Origin: Oscillospiraceae bacterium
GTDB lineage: Bacteria; Bacillota; Clostridia; Oscillospirales; Oscillospiraceae
Assembly: GCA_031260745.1 (NCBI GenBank)
Contig: JAISKY010000021.1
Location: 1-6,513 of the forward strand
DNA length: 6,513 nt
Direction of reading: 5' to 3'
Position numbers and translations under genes: made by a program. Below are positions 1-5,450 of this stretch, piece by piece. Position 1 is the stretch's first letter; each line of letters begins with the position of its first letter. The notes beneath the pieces were generated by a model. That model was not told where the DNA came from. It did not search any database and worked only from the letters and a program-made list of their open reading frames with translations.

Positions 1-9
1 TGTAAACTG

Positions 10-50
10 ACCGCGGGGGCGCGTTTCACGCGCCCTTACGGTTTTTTTCT
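10..50 (+). terminator. Intrinsic terminator of a plus-strand gene left of the window
   Basis: GGGCGCGT at 17-24 pairs perfectly with ACGCGCCC at 28-35 around a 3-nt loop. An outer helix, ACCG 10-13 with CGGT 39-42, extends the hairpin across a small internal loop. Seven Ts follow at 42-48. The T-run lies on the plus-strand 3' side, so the terminator should serve a gene entering from the left edge. On the minus strand only a short T-poor tail follows, so it would be a weaker stop for the convergent flavoprotein mRNA. Confidence 0.8.
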
Positions 51-84
51 TTAGATGCTGCAAATAAGCGTTGCAACTGGTATT

Positions 85-1719
85 TTAGTTTCCGTTAATG
101 ATACTGTCAATCGCGGCTCTCGCCCATACTAAGGCGCGGGAGTGCGAGTTTCCGTTGAACAGCAGGGGATAGTCAACTCCGTAAAGTCCGCCCGTTACGT
201 TACCGACTCCGTAAAGCCCCGGAATGGGTTTTTGCTCCGCGTCAAGTATACGCATACCGGTATCGACAAGCAACCCTCCGTGTACGTTGAGGAACGCGGG
301 ACCCCACTTCAGCGCGTAGTACGGCGGCTTAGTAATGCTCGTAAGCAGTATGGAGCGTTTGCCGTAATCAACGTCGTCCTGATTTTTAACAATCTCGTTA
401 TAGCGGTTAACGGTCGCGACAAGGTTCTCGACCGGAAGGTCTGCTTTTTCGGCAAGCTCCTCAATCGTATCGGCTTTGTAGCAGAAGCCCTTTTCGACGT
501 AGTTCTCGATTTGTTTGTCAACGCCGTTAGTAGTATTTCCGGGCGGGAACGGAGCGGGACTATTCCACGGATTGCCGTAGTCGCACATCATCGGGTCTAC
601 GAACTGACCGCCGCTGACTTGAGCAAGGTGCGTTAGCTCGTCAAACCACTTCGCGTCGAAAACACTGAACGCCCAGTCGCCCTGTGGCTGCATCAGACAG
701 CGAATTGCCTTAGCCTGAACCCACGTGTCCTCGTTCATAAAGCGTTTGCCCTGACGGTTGACGTGCAGGAAGAAGAAAGCGTACAGCGCGTAGGCAATCA
801 GGTGAAGCGACAACGCCCACGGAGCGGTTTCGGCGGCGGCTCCCGCCCAAAATCCCATTTTATGACCGTCGCCTGTGTTCAGCCCCGGCGGGTAATAGCC
901 GTTGCGATTAGGCACAAGCGCGATTGGGCAGTACGCGGCAAGCATTTCTTTGTCAGCGCCGATGTCGCCGGTTGCGAGTATCACCGCTTTCGTACCTTTG
1001 AAGCGGCGGTATTTGCCGTCCTCGCCTTTGGCGATAACCGCGGTAACTTTATCTCCGTTCTTCTCAAGCTGTTCCGCTCTGGTCTGACGGATAATCTGAC
1101 CGCCGTTTTGCAGGCAGGTATCCTGCAAGATTTCGCAGTATAACATCGCGCCGCCGTAGCGGTATTTGTTCTTTGGGCGGCCGTTATCGTCCATAATCAG
1201 TTTGCCGTCCGCGTCAAGCTGAGGTTTAGACGCGATGTAGTGAGTGCCGGGGTACTCCGTAAAATCAGGACCGCGGTAATATCCGCCGAACAGACGGCTT
1301 TCAACCGCGTCGCCGCCAAGCTCCACAAGCCACTCGTAGGCTTCTTCGCTCTTGTTGATATACAGCCACAGCAAATCCTCGTTAACTCTGCTTCCGCAGA
1401 TACGCAGCCAATCGCGAGCGAATTGCTTTTTGTCGATAAATACACCGTTCTCACGCTGAGTTTTAGAGCCTACGGACGCGATATGCGCTCCGCGCGCGAC
1501 CAGCCCTTTGGATTTTTCCAAAACGACTACTTTTTGCCCGAGTTCGGCGGCTCTGGCTCCGGCGGCTAAGCCCGCGATTCCTCCGCCGATAACTACAATT
1601 TCGGTTTCTACCGTTTCAACAATCTCGCTTTCGGGAATCGGAGCGGGCGGAGTTTCCCACGACCAGCCGCGATGTTCGTCCTTAATCGAGTTGTTGTTGT
1701 CAACAGTTTCAATCTGCAT
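85..1719 (-). CDS. FAD-dependent oxidoreductase, fumarate reductase/succinate dehydrogenase flavoprotein-like (FAD_binding_2)
   Basis: A 544-residue soluble flavoprotein. Near the N-terminus lies the Rossmann dinucleotide-binding motif GGGIAG (residues 45-50), with VVLEK following and the acidic residue near 68 expected to hold the FAD ribose. AVILATGD (about 245-252), NTGDGHKMG (about 281-289), VNRQGKRFMNED (about 320-331) and the C-terminal NVHGGL plus PGLYGVGNVTGG (about 478-511) are landmarks of the FAD_binding_2 family. No Tat or Sec signal and no FMN-binding or heme domain is visible, so it is probably cytoplasmic and takes electrons from an unknown partner. The longest open frame begins at a TTG at 1737, but the GGGGGAG Shine-Dalgarno lies inside that extension, 9 nt before the ATG at 1719, which I choose. 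The substrate is unknown. Arginines typical of fumarate reductases seem replaced (TWVQ after NED; VDYPLLFNGN near the C-terminus). It appears monocistronic. Confidence 0.88.
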   Translation of the reverse strand: MQIETVDNNNSIKDEHRGWSWETPPAPIPESEIVETVETEIVVIGGGIAGLAAGARAAELGQKVVVLEKSKGLVARGAHIASVGSKTQRENGVFIDKKQFARDWLRICGSRVNEDLLWLYINKSEEAYEWLVELGGDAVESRLFGGYYRGPDFTEYPGTHYIASKPQLDADGKLIMDDNGRPKNKYRYGGAMLYCEILQDTCLQNGGQIIRQTRAEQLEKNGDKVTAVIAKGEDGKYRRFKGTKAVILATGDIGADKEMLAAYCPIALVPNRNGYYPPGLNTGDGHKMGFWAGAAAETAPWALSLHLIAYALYAFFFLHVNRQGKRFMNEDTWVQAKAIRCLMQPQGDWAFSVFDAKWFDELTHLAQVSGGQFVDPMMCDYGNPWNSPAPFPPGNTTNGVDKQIENYVEKGFCYKADTIEELAEKADLPVENLVATVNRYNEIVKNQDDVDYGKRSILLTSITKPPYYALKWGPAFLNVHGGLLVDTGMRILDAEQKPIPGLYGVGNVTGGLYGVDYPLLFNGNSHSRALVWARAAIDSIINGN

Positions 1720-1722
1720 TTG

Positions 1723-1741
1723 TACATTCTCCCCCAATGTA
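1723..1741 (-). promoter_or_regulatory. Shine-Dalgarno of the flavoprotein gene presented in a hairpin loop
   Basis: In the mRNA, UACAUU and AAUGUA form a perfect 6-bp stem around the 7-nt loop GGGGGAG, which is the ribosome binding site. It sits 9 nt before the ATG at 1719. This site decides the start codon: the upstream TTG at 1737 would place the ribosome binding site inside the coding region. Confidence 0.6.
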
Positions 1742-1760
1742 TAAGTTTTTCATTTTCTAC

Positions 1761-1789
1761 ATTATATCAGAGCGTAAAGCGAATTGCAA
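1761..1789 (-). promoter_or_regulatory. Sigma-A-type promoter of the flavoprotein gene
   Basis: Read on the minus strand: -35 TTGCAA (1784-1789), 17-nt spacer, -10 TATAAT (1761-1766). The -10 is perfect; the -35 matches consensus at 4 of 6 positions. Transcription would begin near 1754, giving a leader of about 35 nt that contains the SD hairpin. An A/T-rich stretch follows upstream of the -35. Confidence 0.7.
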
Positions 1790-1869
1790 GAGAAAAAAAC
1801 AATAAAATAGGTCTTTATGTTGTCGCGCGGAGGCGAATAATTATCCGCTCAGCAATTCTAACCGCGCGC

Positions 1870-1903
1870 AAAAAGCGCGTTGTTATTTTAACAACACGCT
1901 TTT
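1870..1903 (-). terminator. Intrinsic terminator of the PadR-DUF1700-DUF4097 operon
   Basis: Stem arms at 1871-1885 and 1889-1903 form 15 pairs around a 3-nt loop. On the minus-strand RNA the single irregular pair is a U-G wobble, whereas on the plus strand it would be an A-C mismatch. The structure therefore fits minus-strand use. Five Us follow (1874-1870). It lies 17 nt beyond the DUF4097 stop codon. Flanking GC-rich inverted repeats are described as a finding. Confidence 0.85.
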
Positions 1904-1920
1904 CCCGGTTATGGTCGCGG

Positions 1921-2958
1921 TTATTCGCCGCCGAACCAAACTTTGATACTGCCCAAGTCGGAGTACAAGTCAAGGTGATTACTTGCGGAGTCGTTGCGTA
2001 CATTCTCGTTTTTACCGATTTTGTTACCGTTGACATACACGCTGCCAAGGTCACAGTTGAGCGAGTAGCCGTACTCGCGCTCTGGACGAGCGGCGCGGAA
2101 CTCGATACTACCGTTGCTGTTTGTTATCTTAGTTCTGCCGAGGAAATCGCCTTCAAGTTTCGCGCTTCCAAGTGACAGTCTAAGGTCTGCGCTTACGGTG
2201 TTCGAGCGCGAAATATTAACGCTGCCGTTCGAGTTATTGACAGTCAACGCGCCAAGCGCGGAGTCGCTGATGTCCAAACCGCCAAGTTCAAGCTCAAAAT
2301 CCGACGTCAGCGCGGTAATTGACTTCACGTTTACGCTTCCGTTACTGTCGTCAACCGTGAGTTCGCCCAGCGAGGAGTCGGAAAGTTTCAGACTGCCGAG
2401 GTCAAGCGTGAAGTCCGACTTATCCGAGCCTATCCCGCCGAAGGTTACACTACCGAGGTCAGCGTTGACATACAGCGTATTCGTAATGAAATCAGCTCCG
2501 GATATGCCGTTAAGACCGCATTTCAAAGTTACGTCGGAGAACTTCGAGTTTTTGGGGTAGTATATCTTGATGTAACTTTCGTCGCGCCGATTGAAGCTGA
2601 AAAGCGATAAATCGAAGTTGACGAATGTGAAATTACTCTTGGCGATTATGTTCAGCGTACCGTCTTTCAACTCCGCTGACGGCTCGGAATCGCCGTCCTG
2701 TACATAATGAATCTCGTAGCTGTATTCGGCGGCGGGGATTAGGAAGATACTCGCGTGGTCCGCGTTGACGTTTATCGAGTTAAAGCCGCCGGACAAAGTT
2801 TCGCTGAAGTCGTAGGTTTCTGCTTTAGCGGCGTGAATACCCCTCGAATCCCAGACTACGCTTTTGCCGCCGAAGATAAAGCCGAGTATCGCTAAGACGA
2901 TTCCGACTACAAACAAACCTGCCGCGATTACCCAGACGTGTTTCCATATAAATTTCAT
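1921..2958 (-). CDS. DUF4097-family protein with N-terminal membrane anchor and beta-repeat domain
   Basis: 345 residues. A short charged N-terminus is followed by one hydrophobic segment (about 9-30, VWVIAAGLFVVGIVLAILGF), so the rest is probably exposed outside the membrane. The body from about residue 50 is built of short beta-strands rich in S, N, D and G, with recurring DLGS, LGxLTV and SNGSVN motifs, typical of the DUF4097 putative-adhesin/beta-helix family. Three consecutive 38-residue repeats occupy about 181-294. The last gene of the operon, it starts in a 4-nt ATGA overlap with the DUF1700 stop, and a GGAGG 8 nt upstream supports the ATG at 2958. The family usually travels with PadR and DUF1700 genes in Firmicutes. 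Its molecular role is not established, and adhesion is only a family label. The family call is from motif recognition, not a search. Confidence 0.85.
   Translation of the reverse strand: MKFIWKHVWVIAAGLFVVGIVLAILGFIFGGKSVVWDSRGIHAAKAETYDFSETLSGGFNSINVNADHASIFLIPAAEYSYEIHYVQDGDSEPSAELKDGTLNIIAKSNFTFVNFDLSLFSFNRRDESYIKIYYPKNSKFSDVTLKCGLNGISGADFITNTLYVNADLGSVTFGGIGSDKSDFTLDLGSLKLSDSSLGELTVDDSNGSVNVKSITALTSDFELELGGLDISDSALGALTVNNSNGSVNISRSNTVSADLRLSLGSAKLEGDFLGRTKITNSNGSIEFRAARPEREYGYSLNCDLGSVYVNGNKIGKNENVRNDSASNHLDLYSDLGSIKVWFGGE
2077..2418 (-). repeat. Three tandem 38-codon repeats inside the DUF4097 gene
   Basis: Units of 114 bp at 2418-2305, 2304-2191 and 2190-2077. Each encodes the pattern (S/A)D-x-x-L-x-LG-(S/G)-x-x-(I/L)-x-(D/G)-x-x-LG-x-x-x-(I/V)-x-(N/D)-SNGS-(V/I). 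Units 1 and 2 are closest (ending SNGSVN); unit 3 has diverged. They probably form successive rungs of a beta-helix or beta-roll. Confidence 0.75.
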
Positions 2959-3566
2959 TTCCGTGACCTCCTGTTAATGGCGTTACTTAGCATTTTAACA
3001 AGCCCGCCTATACCGTATTTTGCCAGAAGATGCGTTAGCTTTATCAAAACCAGTCCGATTCCGACACAAACTAAGCCCAGTCCGAAATAGAGCATAAACG
3101 TCGAGAAACTTGTGAAAATGAACGCGAATCCCACAATCAAACTGATTGGTCCGGCGGCTATAACTCCAAGCGCCGCTGCCGCGATTGAAATAACGACCGC
3201 AAACAATACCGCGAACAGCGCAATCGCGACCGCCGCCAGCGCCAGCGCAATCGGAAGCGCGATAGGCGACGCGAATACCGCCAACAGTACAATCCAAAAC
3301 ACTCTGAAGCCGTTTTGCTGAGATTTGCCGTTGTCTTGTTTTTTGGACTTGTGTTCGTCGTCTTGTTTGTCTGACACAGGTTCCGCCCACGCGGCGATAA
3401 TATGAGCGGCGACGTTTCCGGGAGTGCCTAACCCGGCGATTGCGGCGGGTTCGCTTTCAGCGTCCGAGATGTACTCGTCGTAGTAGCGAAGCGCGTCCTC
3501 ACGTTCGGTTTGCGGAAGATGCCTGAGATGATATTCAAGCTCCTTCAGAAATTGTTCTTTGTTCAT
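2955..3566 (-). CDS. DUF1700 (HAAS-type) integral membrane protein
   Basis: 203 residues. The N-terminal 60 residues form the soluble helical domain of the DUF1700 family: MNKEQFLKELEYHLRHLP, then a DALRYYDEYISDA-type acidic helix and a GLGTP turn. A charged linker (about 65-86, rich in K, D, Q) leads to a strongly hydrophobic region (about 88-178) holding probably four membrane helices, and a basic C-terminal tail (INRRSRK). The open frame extends upstream to 3608, but AAAGGAGG sits 8 nt before the ATG at 3566, so I use that start. It overlaps the end of the PadR gene by 32 nt, and its stop overlaps the DUF4097 start (ATGA), so translation is probably coupled. The family co-occurs with PadR regulators and DUF4097 proteins. 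Its biochemical function is unknown, and a sensing or transducing role in the envelope is inference. Confidence 0.88.
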   Translation of the reverse strand: MNKEQFLKELEYHLRHLPQTEREDALRYYDEYISDAESEPAAIAGLGTPGNVAAHIIAAWAEPVSDKQDDEHKSKKQDNGKSQQNGFRVFWIVLLAVFASPIALPIALALAAVAIALFAVLFAVVISIAAAALGVIAAGPISLIVGFAFIFTSFSTFMLYFGLGLVCVGIGLVLIKLTHLLAKYGIGGLVKMLSNAINRRSRK

Positions 3567-3882
3567 CGCTTGCGCCTCCTTTCGATAGTATGTGGTTAAC
3601 TCTGGCAACGAACTCGCGCCAGTCGTTCGCGTAGTCCGTAAGCCGCTGTTTACCCGCGTCTGTAATGCGGTAGTAGCGCCGGTTACGTCCCTGAAACGGG
3701 CTGTCGTAGACAGTCAGCAGATTGTCGGATTGCAATCGGCGCAAAACCGGATAAAGCGTAGACTCCGAGATGTTGATAACATCTTTCAGGCTCTGCGTTA
3801 GACTGTAGCCGTATACGTCGCTGTCCGAAACATTCGCGAGTACGCACGCGTCAAGCAGCGCGGAGCCGACTTGGAAATTCAT
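3535..3882 (-). CDS. PadR-family transcriptional regulator
   Basis: 115 residues, the usual size for small PadR proteins. It is a winged-helix DNA-binding protein: YGYSLTQSL (about 24-32) and the recognition helix region ISESTLYPVLRRLQ (about 38-51) are hallmark PadR sequence. The wing is GRNRRYYRITDAGKQRL (about 65-81), and a C-terminal helix for dimerisation follows. As the first gene of the operon it probably represses its own transcription together with DUF1700 and DUF4097. A GGGAG 6 nt before the ATG at 3882 supports the start. The promoter at 3921-3949 has a perfect palindrome between it and the ribosome binding site, a plausible operator. The effector, if any, cannot be read from sequence. 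Confidence 0.95.
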   Translation of the reverse strand: MNFQVGSALLDACVLANVSDSDVYGYSLTQSLKDVINISESTLYPVLRRLQSDNLLTVYDSPFQGRNRRYYRITDAGKQRLTDYANDWREFVARVNHILSKGGASDEQRTISEGA

Positions 3883-3896
3883 AATATACTCCCTTC

Positions 3897-3910
3897 AAAC
3901 AATATTGTTT
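3897..3910. promoter_or_regulatory. Perfect 14-bp palindrome, candidate PadR operator
   Basis: AAACAATATTGTTT is its own reverse complement. It lies 11 nt downstream of the -10 box (about +4 to +17 of the predicted transcript) and 14 nt before the padR start codon. A dimeric repressor bound here would block RNA polymerase. Assignment to PadR is inferred from position and symmetry. Confidence 0.55.
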
Positions 3911-3920
3911 TGATAGCCAT

Positions 3921-3949
3921 ACTATATCATATATAATATTATTTGTCAA
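3921..3949 (-). promoter_or_regulatory. Strong sigma-A-type promoter of the PadR operon
   Basis: Minus strand: -35 TTGACA (3944-3949, perfect), 17-nt spacer, -10 TATAGT (3921-3926, 5 of 6). Predicted start near 3914. The spacer is AT-only apart from one G, and contains the near-symmetric run TATATGATATA, which could be a second regulator contact. Confidence 0.85.
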
Positions 3950-3962
3950 GCAGTTTATGATA

Positions 3963-3991
3963 TTTTAATCTGTTTTAATCAAATTTTAATC
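3963..3991 (-). repeat. Three GATTAAAA direct repeats upstream of the PadR operon promoter
   Basis: Minus-strand GATTAAAA occurs at 3984-3991, 3973-3980 and 3963-3970, spaced 11 and 10 bp, about one helical turn each. All copies therefore face the same side of the DNA. The nearest ends 14 bp upstream of the -35 box. This could be an UP-element or bent A-tract, or tandem sites for an activator or repressor. Confidence 0.5.
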
Positions 3992-4025
3992 TTCCCAACG
4001 CTATTGCTAATAAGAACGCGGTTAA

Positions 4026-4826
4026 CTACAGTTTAGCGTAGCATTCGCGCTCAAAGTTTAAGTTCGCGGGGTCGCTCAGGTAGCGCGTCAGCGGCTCGCA
4101 GTTGAGATTCGTCAGCGGCTCCGATTTCAGCGCGGCAAGGTAGTATGCTTTGACCGCGTCCAAATCACTCGCGCTAATCCTAAGCAGGGCAGGGGAGTTG
4201 GTAATCACCTCAAAATCTTTCCTGTAGCTCACGTTTGTCTTAAACCTCGGGATGTTACAGTCGGAGAAATAACGGTCAAGCTCACGCCGTCCGCAATCGC
4301 AAATCGCAACAGTTGCCCCTGTGAGGCTGAAATTCGCTCTCTCGTACGCTTTCATCGCCGACGCGGAAGTTAACTCTCGAAAGGGCAGGGAAGCCTCTGA
4401 GCCGCAATATTCGGCGTTTACGGAGTTAAGCGTAAGTTCGGCGATTTTAAGCTCGGACGCGCGTTCATAGCGGAACAGCGGTACGGCAAGACATTTACTG
4501 TAGCTGCTCAAAGCGCCGCCGCGATTGTTTACGGTATCGCTGACGCTTGAAAATAAATCCTGTAAAAACGGAAACACTCCCGTAAACCGAGTGAACTTAG
4601 GCGCGTCCGGTTCGCCGGCTCTGCACGCGCGAAAGCACAGCCGGGTTTCCGATTCGTCAAGGTTAAGCCCGTAAAGTTCGCTCAAAACAAATGTTGAGCC
4701 TTTCCTAATTGCGGTTCGGTTGACGCGAACCTCGGGCGCGGAGCCGTAAATTTCGGATTCCAGTTTGCGGCATTTAACGTAGTTTTCTATGTACAGCCGA
4801 ACCGCAAGTTCCGCGGAGTCTTTCAT
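4026..4826 (-). CDS. Hypothetical protein of unknown function
   Basis: 266 residues; I do not recognise a family. It has no signal peptide or membrane segment, so it is probably cytoplasmic. The N-terminal third is charged and helix-like (MKDSAELAVRLYIENYVKCR). The protein contains about ten cysteines, with the closest cluster at CFRAC (about 64-68) and CDCGRRELDRYFSDC (about 176-190), but no clean zinc-ribbon spacing. Near the C-terminus an EPLT segment is duplicated eight residues apart. The longest frame starts at a TTG at 4856, but GGAGG lies 7 nt before the ATG at 4826, making that the better start. The gene begins 37 nt beyond the tRNA operon terminator with no clear promoter of its own. 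A weak candidate (TTGACG, 16 nt, TATTTG at 4854-4881) overlaps the terminator. No convincing terminator follows the stop. Confidence 0.7.
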   Translation of the reverse strand: MKDSAELAVRLYIENYVKCRKLESEIYGSAPEVRVNRTAIRKGSTFVLSELYGLNLDESETRLCFRACRAGEPDAPKFTRFTGVFPFLQDLFSSVSDTVNNRGGALSSYSKCLAVPLFRYERASELKIAELTLNSVNAEYCGSEASLPFRELTSASAMKAYERANFSLTGATVAICDCGRRELDRYFSDCNIPRFKTNVSYRKDFEVITNSPALLRISASDLDAVKAYYLAALKSEPLTNLNCEPLTRYLSDPANLNFERECYAKL

Positions 4827-4862
4827 AGCCGAACCTCCGAAAAAATCAATATGCAAATACGC

Positions 4863-4895
4863 AAAAATACGCTGCCGTCAAGGCAACGTATTTTT
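4863..4895 (-). terminator. Intrinsic terminator of the tRNA operon
   Basis: Arms 4863-4876 and 4882-4895 form 14 pairs around a 5-nt loop. The stem is AAAAATACG closed by CGTATTTTT, with TGCC/GGCA inside. On the minus strand the odd pair is a U-G wobble; on the plus strand it would be C-A. That asymmetry and the terminal UUUUU fit termination of transcripts coming from the tRNA genes, about 30 nt after the tRNA-Gly CCA. Confidence 0.8.
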
Positions 4896-4910
4896 CGTTC
4901 TCTCAGAGTA

Positions 4911-4923
4911 CGGCGTTACGCCG
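4911..4923 (-). other. Small hairpin in the tRNA-Gly 3' trailer
   Basis: CGGCG and CGCCG pair around a 3-nt loop, beginning 2 nt after the encoded CCA of tRNA-Gly. No U-run follows, so it is not a terminator. It may guide trailer processing. Confidence 0.4.
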
Positions 4924-4925
4924 CT

Positions 4926-5001
4926 TGGAGCGGGCGACGAGGCTCGAACTCGCTACCTCGACCTTGGCAAGGTCGCGCTCTACCAGATGAGCTACGCCCG
5001 C
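4926..5001 (-). tRNA. tRNA-Gly (anticodon GCC)
   Basis: 76 nt including an encoded CCA (complement of 4926-4928). Acceptor GCGGGCG/CGCCCGC pairs perfectly. The D arm is GCTC...GAGC. The anticodon stem CGACC/GGTCG encloses loop TTGCCAA with anticodon GCC (4966-4968), and the T arm has loop TTCGAGC. The discriminator is T. Last gene of the four-tRNA transcript. Confidence 0.97.
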
Positions 5002-5006
5002 GATTC

Positions 5007-5128
5007 AGTTAACAGTGAACAGTTAACAAGTAATAGTGAACAGTTTTTCTTGAAAGATACTCTCTGCGCTAATCGGAAAAGCGAACAAAATAGGAATATT
5101 GTTCATTGTTAACTGTTACTTGTTAACC
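5007..5128. repeat. Heptamer-bounded interspersed element, copy A (between tRNA-Phe and tRNA-Gly)
   Basis: The left edge is five 7-bp units of the AGTTAAC/AGTGAAC type (5007-5041). The right edge is four inverted units of the GTTCATT/GTTAACT type (5101-5128). The core between them (5042-5100, 59 bp) is about 85 percent identical by eye to copy B, sharing AAGATACTCT, GGAAAAGCGAACAAA and TAGGAATATT. The arms can pair over about 24 bp with few mismatches, so the spacer RNA should form a long stem with the core as loop. No open frame in it looks coding. Confidence 0.75.
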
Positions 5129-5132
5129 GGTT

Positions 5133-5208
5133 TGGTGCCTTCGGTCGGAATCGAACCAACGACACGTGGATTTTCAGTCCACTGCTCTACCGACTGAGCT
5201 ACAAAGGC
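5133..5208 (-). tRNA. tRNA-Phe (anticodon GAA)
   Basis: 76 nt with encoded CCA (complement of 5133-5135) and discriminator A. Acceptor GCCTTTG/CGAAGGC has one G-U pair. The D arm is GCTC...GAGC, and the anticodon stem GTGGA/TCCAC encloses loop CTGAAAA with anticodon GAA (5173-5175). The T arm is GTTGG/CCGAC with loop TTCGATT. Third gene of the tRNA operon, flanked on both sides by the heptamer-bounded elements. Confidence 0.97.
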
Positions 5209-5219
5209 AGATACTTATC

Positions 5220-5338
5220 AGTTAACAGTTAACAAGTAACAGTGAACAGTTATCCTTGCAAGATACTCTATGCGTCAAACGGGAAAAGCGAACAAACTAG
5301 GAATATTGTTCACTGTTCATTGTTATCTGTTAACTGTT
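5220..5338. repeat. Heptamer-bounded interspersed element, copy B (between tRNA-Asp and tRNA-Phe)
   Basis: Same orientation as copy A. Left units AGTTAAC, AGTTAAC, AAGTAAC, AGTGAAC occupy 5220-5247. Right inverted units GTTCACT, GTTCATT, GTTATCT, GTTAACT occupy 5308-5335 with a partial GTT after. The core is 5248-5307 (60 bp). The number and order of heptamers differ from copy A (four rather than five on the left), while the core is well conserved. It ends 3 nt before the tRNA-Asp CCA. Confidence 0.75.
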
Positions 5339-5341
5339 GTT

Positions 5342-5418
5342 TGGCGACCCAGAACGGGCTCGAACCGTCGACCTCCAGCGTGACAGGCTGGCGTTCTAAC
5401 CAACTGAACTACTGGGCC
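5342..5418 (-). tRNA. tRNA-Asp (anticodon GTC)
   Basis: 77 nt with encoded CCA (complement of 5342-5344) and the G discriminator expected for aspartate tRNA. Acceptor GGCCCAG/CTGGGTC has one G-U pair. The anticodon stem CCAGC/GCTGG encloses loop CTGTCAC with anticodon GTC (5382-5384). The T arm is GACGG/CCGTT with loop TTCGAGC. Second gene of the operon. Confidence 0.97.
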
Positions 5419-5450
5419 ACTTTTTTAACTTAGGCAGGTGAAACCCACCT

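Noticed and set aside
142..1569. Several plus-strand open frames opposite the flavoprotein gene (for example 142-636, 763-1143, 1240-1569)
   Set aside because: They are antisense to a well-supported gene, lack ribosome binding sites, and their translations resemble no protein family.
2114..2560. Plus-strand open frame opposite the DUF4097 gene
   Set aside because: Its serine- and leucine-rich translation simply mirrors the repetitive codons of the real minus-strand gene.
2995..3390. Second minus-strand frame inside the DUF1700 gene
   Set aside because: Out of frame with the membrane protein, no ribosome binding site, and an arginine/glycine-rich nonsense composition.
4863..4895. A T-box or other riboswitch upstream of the unknown gene
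   Set aside because: The segment is only a terminator hairpin after the tRNA genes. No T-box sequence, specifier loop or antiterminator was found.
5006..5338. A CRISPR array, suggested by repeated short motifs in the tRNA spacers
   Set aside because: The units are contiguous 7-mers in inverted arms with a conserved core, not 25-40 bp direct repeats with unique spacers.
5242..5433. Plus-strand frames through the tRNA spacers that give similar peptides (KSEQ-RNIVHC) in both elements
   Set aside because: The similarity comes from the DNA repeat itself. The frames run across antisense tRNA genes and have no start signals.
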